A stretch of 64,000 bases of DNA. It comes from Saccharum officinarum (lineage: Eukaryota; Streptophyta; Magnoliopsida; Poales; Poaceae). The notes under the pieces were generated by a model. That model searched no databases and was not told the DNA's origin. It saw only the letters and a program-made list of their open reading frames with translations. The DNA lies in NCBI GenBank assembly GCA_020631735.1, contig CM036231.1, forward strand, positions 1,081,831-1,145,830. Direction: 5' to 3'. A program made the translations under genes and the position numbers. Of the stretch, positions 55,544-64,000 are shown piece by piece. Every line of letters begins with the position of its first letter. Positions within the stretch are counted from its first letter, which is position 1.

Positions 55544-57000
55544 CATTATCGAAAATATTAACTAACTAATACCATGGGTGTCATAGTTATCAATAAAATA
55601 AATTATAGATTTTGAACTTTACTGAAAGGGATAAAACATAAAGAGATATGTAATATTCTATCATCGCTTTCCATGAATATTTAATGTTTTCTTTCTCTCG
55701 TTGCAACACACGTGCATATTTGCTAGTTATTCAATAAAAAGTTAAATCTAATTGCACACGGACGTTATACATGAAAAACAACAAACACTTGACATGCACA
55801 TACACCAAAAATAGCTATGGGTACAGGAGTGCAGAGTGGTAAAAGAAAAGGGAGAAGCCTATTTTCAGTTTTTTACCTTCCAACTATTGTCTGACTTATA
55901 AAAAAAACTATTGTTTGACTTTGTTTCTATCATTCGACTCTAAAACTATAATCTTTGAACACTGAACTATCAATACCTGATAAGTTTGTTCATGTAACTG
56001 ATTTCGAAGATGGTTTATATTTTGTTTCAAAAAAAGATGGTTTATATTTTTTTTAAATAATAAAAGTTCTTTTATTTTCTAAATTTTATAACTAATTAAT
56101 TTAAATTAGAAGAGTATGAAACCACTACAATTTTAAAAAAAAACATAAATGTGCCTATTGGTGCTAGTTTTGGATTTATTTGGAACCTATCTATAATTGT
56201 TCCAAATGATTTGTTGCTGGTAGTTGTATCCGTTATTTATTTAAATTATAATTTTGTGTTATCACAAACTTAGAGAATAGAGATCAACCAAGACTAGAGA
56301 TCAACCAAGACTCCAAGAGAATGCATACTCAAATATAGTTCCAAATACGTCGGCCTTAACTTTGACCATTATTTTTCTTGTTGAGAGCCCCGATTCCATA
56401 ATATAGTAGTTGCAATTGCCAAATATGATCTATATTTGGCAGAGCATGACACCAACAAAGTTGATGTCTTCCATATCTTTTGTTTGCTCATAGTTTGCTG
56501 TGAATTCCCTTGTTCAATCTCGGGTACAACATAGTGAATTAGTGCAAAACGATGATTTAAACAAAAAACGAACATGACTAAGAGTAATAATAAGACACTA
56601 GGAATATGAATAAATACATATTCCAATAACTCCAAATAGAGCACCAACTTATGGGTTATATTCTTAGGAAAAATTTGATACTAGTTTCATATTTTTTTGA
56701 AATAAATTAGTTATTTACTTTTGGAAATAAACATATTCCTAGTGTCTTATTACTCTAGGAATAAACATATTTTCAAACACAAGTAGGTGCTATGTGTAGC
56801 TATGCGCCACTTTAATCCACATGTTTTGGGCATGGAAACAAGGCCTAGTTGGAATGACCCGCTACTTCACAACCAATTTCTCTAGTGGCATCCTTTTTCT
56901 ATTATATTAACATAGAATTTTAATCAATGAAACAGACCGGAACGATAAAGCCACTCATTACATTACAAATAAATTGTTTGGGGGTTGAAGTTGTCGTCAT
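55544..57000. other. Gene-poor AT-rich stretch
   Basis: No gene recognised on either strand. Short local duplications occur (GACTAGAGATCAACCAAGACT near 56280-56310; AAATAAACATATTCCTAGTG and GGAATAAACATATT near 56723-56770). Confidence 0.4.
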
Positions 57001-57985
57001 TGCATGCCTAGTCAGATTGATCTGAGTCATAACCTCTAGATTCCTTGATATGAGGTTTGGTGGGTACCACCACGTCTTTGGAAAGCCAGCTTGAGGAGGT
57101 TCCTCCTTAACCTGGTTGAAAAGCCGAGGGAGACAGGGAGGGGCAGAGTCTGGATCTTTCTAGATCTATAAAGTCACATCGAGCTCATGTTCTCGATCGG
57201 CTTCGGCGAGGATGCGGCCGTGGTGGGTAAGATGGCGGGCCAGGGTGATTGGTCCTCCATCTATGGCTTCCTCTAGTCTGGCGATGAACGTGCGGACCAG
57301 AGGTGTCTATTCTTCCTCCTATGTGGGCGATTTGGGTTCCTAAAGGCACATGTTCCTGAGCTGATCGTTGATGAAGTTTAGGCTATTGAAGGTGATCTTC
57401 TCGCCCAGCTGCATTCACCGTATCATCGCCGAACTTGAAGATAAGGCCCATCTAAAACACAGTGGATCTATACGCAAAAGATCCCTACCTGGCATGCCAA
57501 CTGTCAGAAGAATTAGCTCCGACAATAACTAGCAGCTATTCGTGTTAGATGAATCACATGGGTAGCACACAAGACACATGGATTATATAGTTTAGGCAAG
57601 TGGTGCCCAACGTTCAGTTGGATGTAGCTTGTCTCTATATTCGTATGCTTGGTTATAGGGCCTGCTATGTGTAGCTATGCGCTAGAATGTACAAGATGGG
57701 ATCCTAATCCGGAGGCCCCTACCCCTCCTTACATAGTCTGGGGCTAGGGTTACAAATAGATCTAACTGGCTAACATATGGGTTTCCTAGTTTGTAATGGA
57801 ATGCGCAATAGAATGATTCTATCCTATAGCCTAGATATACTGACGTTGGATATCCTCGTAATGTCTTGATCTCTAAGCTGGTGGATTCACCTGGCCTTCA
57901 TGGACCTATTCCTTTGTAGTCTTTGGCATGGTAGATAGGCATGGCACGGTATACGGGCGGTGAAGGTACCCCAGGTCCATATATC
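57001..57985 (-). mobile_element. Gypsy-type LTR and leader junction (minus strand)
   Basis: On the minus strand an LTR-like sequence appears to end ...GCTAATTCTTCTGACA (about 57508), followed by GTTGGCATGCCAGGTAGGGA, which resembles the palindromic GGCGCGCCAGGTAGGG found just after gypsy LTRs in grasses. Internal leader would be 57500-57001 and the LTR 57508 to about 57985. No coding region is present. The outer end is uncertain. Confidence 0.4.
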
Positions 57986-58659
57986 CAATAGTCTCCTTGT
58001 TCATGCAAAGCAAGGCACCTATATGAGACCATTCCTTGTTTATCAACTATGTCTCTTTGCCATTTACCTATTATGATTTCTTTCACATGATGCCATGATA
58101 TCCCACAATCATACAAGCTATTTCATCAACTCCATTTGCATTGTTGTCTTCTGCTTGAACTAGATTGCTTCTATAATCTTCTTTAGACAACAATACACAA
58201 TTTGGCCTTCATTTCAACACAATGTGGAATACCATCAAGTTTGCCTTCTTGTTGAACCTTTGGTATACTTATTGTTACACAATGTTCAAGTGTATATACT
58301 CAATTTCCTATTCAACACTTAGAAAACTTTTTAGACCTTTAATTGTGTTGTCATTCAATCCACCAAAACCAACTAAAGGGCTACATGCACTTTCACTATC
58401 ATCGACGATTATGTCAGCCAGTACGACTGCTTCCACAACTACGACTACTTCGACTACAAAGAGCTACCCTAGAGAGGTGACGACCCTTGAAGCAGCTAGA
58501 ACAAGAATGAGCAAGATCATCAACCTCCATGGTCAAAAAGTCATCATCATCAGAGCATATCCCAAAAAAGAGAAGAAAACTTAAGAATTGAATGCTTGGG
58601 CTTTTTTCTATATTGTACTAACAAGGTCTTGTTGTACCTGCGAAGACCTAGTGGCTAAG
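57986..58659. other. Unassigned stretch
   Basis: A 120-codon frame (58222-58584) is Thr/Ser-rich at its end and shows no domain; not called a gene. Confidence 0.3.
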
Positions 58660-58960
58660 GGACTACTATTGGGGGTTTGGGCGGCTACGCCTACACCCTT
58701 TTCCTTGTAAAAGGCCCAAGGCCCAATCCACAAAGAGCATAGATCTCCATGAGGGAAGATTGCCTCCTCCCACCTCCCCTATAAATAGAGCCCAAGGGAC
58801 AAGGTCAAGGCGCTCTCCCATCATTCTCCAAAACCTAGTCTTTAGTATTTCCCCTCGATTCCTTTTTCCACTATGAGACTAGTACCCTAGCTTAACCTTC
58901 ACCTAGTGAAGACATAGGCAAAGCACTACAACCCCACATATGAATACTTCCCCCTCCCAA
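58660..58960 (+). mobile_element. LTR-like promoter fragment
   Basis: GGCCCAAGGCCCAATCC, then CCCCTATAAATAGAGCCC (TATA box at about 58779) and a CT-rich leader, the layout of a U3-R region of a grass LTR. No second LTR or coding part found. Confidence 0.4.
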
Positions 58961-59459
58961 AATAAATGCACATCTCGCTTCTCAAGGAGTCACACATTTT
59001 TAAGTTTGACTAGAAATATAAAAAGTAGTATCAATGTTTATATCTCCAAAGTGAGAACTTTACAGTTTTTTAGACTCTGCTAAGGACTTGCTATATGTTT
59101 CTCTTTAGTATACTATGCACAATAGTTTATATGCAAATGACGGTAGTTCTGTACTTTGGAATCTACCGTATTATTTTATGAATGAATATCCCCAAAGATC
59201 ATCACCCAGGAGATACGAATTCGACTCAGATCTAGGAATCCATCGAGAAAAAGAGTGGTTTCCTCCAATTTTCCTCCAAATGGTGGATCTTCATGCTCAT
59301 GAGAAATTTGACCAAACCACTTGTAGATTTATTCCTCATAGGTCCTAGCACGAATCGATCAACTTAAATCAGCCTCAAAATCGCATTACATAGGAATGAT
59401 TCTCTCAATATGGATCTCAACAGACAAGAAAATTAGAAACTAGAGACTGAGAAACTTAA
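58961..59459. other. Intergenic stretch
   Basis: No gene recognised. Confidence 0.35.
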
Positions 59460-59579
59460 AAGTTGTAGTTCTTTTTTTTTCCTTTTTTCTCTCTCTATAT
59501 ATTTGGCTCCTTTGTACATTGTTTCATTAATGAAAATAAAAAAAGGTAGGGGACTCCACTGCTGACCTTTCAAAAAAAA
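59460..59579 (+). repeat. LINE 3' tail
   Basis: TTTGTACATTGTTTCATTAA, a GGTAGGGGACTCC block and an A-run at 59572-59579 look like the 3' end of a grass LINE. The body is missing. Confidence 0.45.
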
Positions 59580-60339
59580 GTCTAGAAACGAAAGCATGAA
59601 GAGATAGTTGGTTGAGGCAGCTTTCTGTCTTATTTATAGAGCTATTGCACATCTCTAACATGCCCTTATATATATTTTGGGTGATCATTTAACCCAGGGG
59701 AAAAATGGACCAACTCAAGATCTGTCCAACCGATGCCCATGGTCTCTTCAAGACTTTGCTTCGCCTTGACGCAAGCTTCACGATGACGCCACGTGCCTCC
59801 TCCCGTTCTCGCCTGGACTCCAATCAGTTTTTGAGGCCCAAACCCAAGAAACCATCCTGCTGGTGGTTTTGAGGCCCAAACCGCCAAACCCCCCTAGAGA
59901 AGTGTATCTACTATGCCTCCTCCACGATTTCTACAAGTGTCACTGTCGTCCTCGATTGCCCGATCACCAAGTCTTCCAGCGCCTTTGCTTGACTTGGTCA
60001 ACCACCATCTTGACTTGGTCAACATGGTCTTCTCCACTTGTACTCTTGCTTGTTGATGTCCCCAAGTACCAGACACTTATGGTCAGTCTTCCGACCATCT
60101 TGGTCCCTCCGTTGAAGCCTCATGTCCGTCCTTCACCGCTCCCAGTCCATCGGAATGACACGTCTCTACTTGACCTTCTCCATATCCGTCGACCATCTCT
60201 GTGCTCTTCACCTACACACCAACACAGCAAGAGACATGTTGCACATACACTCACATACCAAACGGCAGGGTTGTTGTTCATCATCAAGATGGATGGTTCA
60301 GCAAGAATTCACTCCGTGAGAACAAAGCATTAGCTAAGA
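59580..60339. other. Unassigned stretch
   Basis: Contains TTTTGAGGCCCAAACC twice (59827 and 59867) and CTTGACTTGGTCAAC twice (59991, 60011). Open frames up to 156 codons without domain; possibly an LTR remnant. Confidence 0.3.
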
Positions 60340-60404
60340 ACTGAACAAAAGGTCACGAATTGCCTCTCAACAACTTGTTACGAAAGATCGCATCCTTGTG
60401 TCTT
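60340..60404. repeat. Block B, left part
   Basis: CGAATTGCCTCTCAACAACT and the following bases to 60404 align with block A at about 24907-24970. Block B continues at 61624 and again at 62717 after two insertions. Confidence 0.7.
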
Positions 60405-61623
60405 TGATAATGATATTGTGCGGGTGTCTGTCCCGTCTAGGCGCCGCACGCCTAGGCCTGCGGCCCAATTAGAGCGACGGTCAAGCCATCGAAGAAAAGA
60501 AGGGCCGCATCGATTCCTCCGACCCCTCGCTATTTCCATCCGCCACCGTGTAACCCCCGGTCGCTCACTGCCGTGCCCGCCCATGCACATTTTTCGGGAT
60601 GGACACCGCGCTCCCTCCCTTCCTCCCTCCTTCCCTCCTGCAGTGACCTCCATTTTGACTCGACTCCCGTTCTCCTCATTGGAGACGCTGAGCCCTCCTC
60701 CTCCTCCTTTGGATCTGAGCCCTCGTCCTCGTCCTCCTCCTCTAGATCTGAGGGACGCGGCGGTGGCTAGGGTTCCAGTGAGCTCGAAGGTGATGAGACA
60801 GGGCTAGAGTATCCTGCACCTCGATCACATCCCCTTGCTGTTTGTATGTCCTTTGCTATTTCTCCGTGTTGCAATGGGTTTTTTAATGTTGAAATAGATG
60901 ACTTTCGAATGTTGCAACGAGATTTTTGAGTTGTTGCAACGGGATTTTTGGGTCGTTGCAACAGATGATTTTTGAATGTTTCCATTTCCATGTTTCATGG
61001 TTGATTTTTGTGATGTTGCAATACTACTATTTGAGCTATTACAATACATAATGTTCGACGTTGCAGCACATAATGTTCGACGTTGCAGTACATATTTTTT
61101 GATGTTGCAGTACATGTTTTTTTTGATGTTGCACTACATATTTTTTGTGATGTTGCAGTACATATTTTTCGATGTTGCAGTACATGTTTTTTTTCGATGT
61201 TGCACTGCATATTTTTGCAATGTTGCAGTACATGATTTTGATGTTGCAGTACATGTTTTCCGATGTTGCACTATATGATTTTGTGATGTTGTAGTATTTA
61301 TATTCCGATGTTGCACTATATAGTTTTTCCATATGTTTACGATGTTACACTTGAAGTGTTTTCGTGCCCTTGGGACAGGGGACACGGTGGGGGAACTGGG
61401 TGCGTTAGGGAACAGGGATAGGGGCGCGGTGGGGAACGGGACGCCGTGGGGGAACGGGGCGCGGTGGGGGAACGGGGATAGGGGCCTGGTGGGGAACGGA
61501 GTCAGGGGTGCGGTGGGGAACGAACGTGGTTGGGAACAGGGTGCGGTGAGGGACAAGGGCACTACCTAGGACCTACATCCGGACGCCACCCGGGGGCTGG
61601 ACGTTCGGGTGCTAGGTACGCCG
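60405..61623 (+). mobile_element. TGCAACAT-array element B with 9-bp target duplication
   Basis: TTGTGTCTT flanks the 1219-bp insertion (60396-60404 and 61624-61632), a length usual for Mutator-like elements. The inside has a GC-rich left part, an AT-rich array of ATGTTGCA (eleven exact copies plus variants, 60918-61315), and a G-rich minisatellite. CATCCGGACGCC near the right end recalls the CCGGACG motifs of element A. The terminal inverted repeats are weak. No transposase is encoded. Confidence 0.68.
61366..61560 (+). repeat. G-rich minisatellite in element B
   Basis: About nine units of 16-25 bp of the type GGGGAACGGGGCGCGGTG. The + strand has many runs of three to five G and could form G-quadruplexes. 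Confidence 0.8.
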
Positions 61624-61656
61624 TTGTGTCTTATGTCAGCAGTTTTCAGCGGAGCG

Positions 61657-62716
61657 CAGGGGCGGACCCATAGGGTATGCCAGGTGGGGCAAGGCATACC
61701 CTGGGGTCCAGCAGTCATACATACATGATATAATTTTTTTATGTAAAAAAAAGAGAAAGGAAGCAATCTCATTCGGTTTGCCTTTCACATGCGCACGTAT
61801 CGCGGACGAGACTCGCGAAGTAACTGCGGCGGCCTTGATCTGGAATCACGGAGGGAGTAACTGCATCTGCACGCGGTAGAACGGAAGGATCTGTTGGTCA
61901 TCTACTCGTCTTTGTCAGTTCGTCAGAGTCAGATCGTGTTCGTCTGCACCTTTGCGGCGTGCAGCCACGGCGGGGCTAGGGCTTCGACAGCTCAGACTTA
62001 CGGCGCGGGACGGCCGGACGGCGACTAGGCGAGACACGCAGATCGCTTCGGGCGTTGTCGGCGCAGTGCCAGCCAGGAGACGACGAGCCGTCGAGCCGCG
62101 ACGAGACTCCGACGGCGGCCGTACTTGCAAGTATTGATCTTCTTATTTGCAGAAAACTTGTGTACTCACTACTCATATTTTATCTATTTATTTATGAGTG
62201 ATTTGTTTGTATTCCCGTTCGTGATTTCGTTCAGCAGACAACATACCACTAATTTAATTAGCATCAATCCATTAAAGACAGCAGGCAGGCAGCACTTATT
62301 GAAAGGGTATTTTATGCAATGGTTATAGTGAAAACAAAGTCAAGCAATAAGCTAGGTGATAGTGTTTTGGATGATTGTCTAGTCACATTCATTGAGCGAG
62401 ATATTTTCTTCGGAGTTGACGAAGATGATATAATCGAGACATTCATGTCATTAAGAAAGCGGCGGATAAACAAGTAATATTGTAAGTCTCTTCTATATCG
62501 CTATATTTCGAACTATTTGTATTTCATTTGAACAATTTATACCGAGATTTGTCGTCATTTCTAGCTTAATCTTTGAATTTAAAGCTTATCATGTTATTTA
62601 ATGTATGTGGTTTTACCGAATTAGAATATGGTTTTACCGAATTGTAAATGGTTTACCGAATTGCATAAGAATTTTTTTTTGGCGTACCCTGTGGTAAAAT
62701 CCTAGGTCCGCCACTG
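61657..62716. mobile_element. Non-autonomous hAT element in block B
   Basis: 1060 bp with ends CAGGGGCGGACC / GGTCCGCCACTG and a perfect 8-bp duplication GCGGAGCG (61649-61656 and 62717-62724). It encodes no recognisable transposase. Block A has the uninterrupted target (TTTTCATCGCAGCATACGAG at 24973-24992). Confidence 0.9.
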
Positions 62717-62744
62717 GCGGAGCGTATGAGTTGAACATTCTGAC

Positions 62745-62950
62745 CTAGCACAACGCCTTGGAGACCTTGCCCTTGGGCCTTGGGTCGACCCGGCACTGCA
62801 CGCTATCAGCGTGCTTGCAGATCGGGCAGCGGAAGACGGACGGTGCCCAGTTTCTTCTGCCACCTTCACCTTGGGGCTCGGCCTCTCGGGCGCCGGATTC
62901 CGGGTTTGCGTCGTGAAGGCCTGAGGCTGAGTTTGCAAGCAGGAGGTGAG
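62745..62950 (-). pseudogene. Elf1-like (ELOF1) zinc-ribbon fragment, copy B
   Basis: On the minus strand WQKKLGTV is followed, after a 4-base insertion, by VFRCPICKHADSVQC and KGKVSKALC, then a stop at 62745-62747. C-P-x-C, SVQC and the following Gly/Val/Ser..C fit the first half of the Elf1 zinc ribbon. The second Cys pair is incomplete and the acidic C-terminus is absent. Better preserved than copy A in the ribbon, but broken by the insertion. The hAT element has inserted about 30 bases downstream (minus-strand sense), which may have removed the link to further exons. Confidence 0.55.
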
Positions 62951-63350
62951 ATGTGTTGCTGGACAGGAGAAAGCAATGACCTGAACTGCACTGTTAGCCA
63001 TCTTTCTTCCGAACAGAATGTGCAGAGCTTGTGGTTATATGATCGCTTCTTGTTCGTGCACTGCACCATGCATGCCGCCACTTGTCACTGGAAAGCGAAC
63101 AATCAACTGTCCAGTATGGAAAGCTACCTAAGCCACGGAAAGGTTTGGGAAGGCCTCACAACTGAACTAATGACTGAACCAGGTAAAAAGAAGAGAATGT
63201 AATATCACATAAACGTCAGTACAGCGTGCAAATTCCTTTTTCGGGTGAGAAAAAACAACATGCAAATCTGGTCGAACTTGTACTTGATGGAAGCAGCAGA
63301 CAATCAAGAAAATAATGTATGTAACCAGAAGTTCGGTAAAATGGTGCTCA
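62951..63350. repeat. Block B, right part
   Basis: Homologous to block A 25232-25655 and 24490-24570 with rearrangement (GAACAGA.TGTGCAGAGCTTG, CAACTGTCCA.TATGGAAAGC, the GATGGAAGCAGCAGA block). It ends at GTAAAATGGTGCTCA (63336-63350). No own gene seen. Confidence 0.7.
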
Positions 63351-64000
63351 CCAGAGTGCTTTCATTCGGCAAAGGAGCATCCAGGACAACTTCAAGTTTA
63401 TTCAGCGGGCATCTGTACTCATCCGAAAGAAGAAGATTCCTATGCTGCTGCTGAAGCTAGACATATCCAAGGCATTCGATACCCTCTCATGGCCGTTCTT
63501 GCTGGAGCTTCTGCACGCACCGGGGTTCGGAGAAAGATGGTGCTCCTGGATTTCAGCACTGTTGTCCACGGCGTCTTCCAGAATTATGCTAAATGGGAAG
63601 TAGGGTCCACCAATCAAGCACCTACGAGGTGTGCAGCAAGGCGATTCCCTTTCTCCTATGCTCTTCATTATCGCCATGGACGTTCTACACAAGCTCCTCG
63701 CCAAGGCCTCCACGGATGGAGTCCTTCGACCGCTGCAGCTACCGGAGATCAAGTTCCACTGTAGCTTGTATGCGGATGATGTCATTCTTTTCATCAGGCC
63801 GTCCGTGCATGAAGCGCGAGCGGTGAAGCACATACTGCAGATTTTCGGCGACGCGTCATGCCTACGGACAAACTTGTCCAAGTGCTCCGTGACGCCCATT
63901 TTTGGAGGAGAGGCAGCTCTGCCGGAGATCATCAACATCCTCGGCTGTCAAGTCTAGGAATTCCCTATCCGATACTTGGGCATGCAGCTTAGCACGAAAA
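63351..64000 (+). mobile_element. 5'-truncated LINE reverse transcriptase, runs off the window
   Basis: Reverse transcriptase core in one frame: SAFIRQRSIQDNF, LKLDISKAFDTLSW, GVQQGDSLSPMLF, CSLYADDVILF, then a TAG at 63955-63957 and RYLGMQL to the window end. A TAG also follows LNGK near 63600. The left edge is sharp: block A lacks the LINE and diverges from block B just after GTAAAATGGTGCTCA. High GC, unlike the other two LINEs, so a different family. Endonuclease and ORF1 are missing. Confidence 0.87.

Noticed and set aside
54636..55546. 285- and 254-codon minus-strand frames
   Set aside because: They run through the TGCAACAT array and GC flanks of a repeat; the products are repeat-encoded (C/F/M/Y-rich) with no domain.
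58222..58584. 120-codon Thr/Ser-rich frame
   Set aside because: No domain, no splice or promoter context, surrounded by LTR remnants.
60418..60807. 129-codon frame with Pro/Arg-rich product
   Set aside because: Inside transposon-like element B; low complexity and no recognisable domain.

Overview
This window is nuclear DNA of a grass, probably a panicoid such as the sorghum, sugarcane and Miscanthus group. The evidence is the GC-rich, GC3-biased plant genes (a plastid-type class 3 lipase, an F-box/DUF295 protein, RBR, DUF569 and lectin receptor kinase families) set among grass transposons: Tourist-like MITEs with GGCCTTGTTTAG-type ends, hAT MITEs, L1-type LINEs, a copia element, gypsy-type LTR pieces, a Helitron and a SINE tail. 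There is no sign of bacterial or organellar DNA. The species is inferred, not shown.

Layout. 1-4.3 kb: LTR-like gypsy-type sequence and unassigned DNA. 4.3-5.9 kb: an intact lipase (phospholipase A1) gene on the minus strand, with a MITE cluster upstream of it. 7.7-10.9 kb: an RBR ubiquitin-ligase pseudogene interrupted by a Helitron and, in its intron, a small poly(A) retroelement. 11.6-12.5 kb: a frameshifted DUF569 gene. 12.8-17.5 kb: a decayed LINE (minus). 18.0-23.7 kb: a complete but coding-dead copia element with 5-bp target duplication. 24.4-25.7 kb: a block with an Elf1-like zinc-ribbon fragment. 26.6-29.7 kb: two tandem truncated receptor-kinase pseudogenes. 30.2-31.0 kb: an internally deleted PIF/Harbinger-nuclease-like gene (minus). 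31.4-32.6 kb: an intact F-box/DUF295 gene. 32.8-34.9 kb: a LINE ORF1-type relic. 35.7-50.1 kb: exons of an unidentified gene, split by MITEs, a LINE and an assembly gap. 51.0-51.4 kb: a second DUF569 C-terminal copy. 51.7-53.7 kb: a second gypsy-type LTR. 54.4-61.6 kb: two elements carrying TGCAACAT arrays in opposite orientation, with LTR and LINE remnants between. 60.3-63.35 kb: a second Elf1-like block, split by two DNA transposons. 63.35 kb to the end: a 5'-truncated LINE reverse transcriptase running off the window.

Only two protein genes look intact: the lipase and the F-box gene. Almost everything else is transposon or a gene being dismantled by transposons. Several insertions can be placed to the base, because the target duplication is visible, a paralogous empty site lies elsewhere in the window, or removing the insert restores the host reading frame.

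The most consequential observation is technical. 37876-43792 and 43893-49800 are the same 5.9 kb on either side of a 100-N gap, differing almost only in homopolymer lengths. This is best read as two overlapping contig ends that were never merged, so the second LINE is probably not real. I found no CRISPR, rRNA or tRNA gene and no convincing new enzymatic system.
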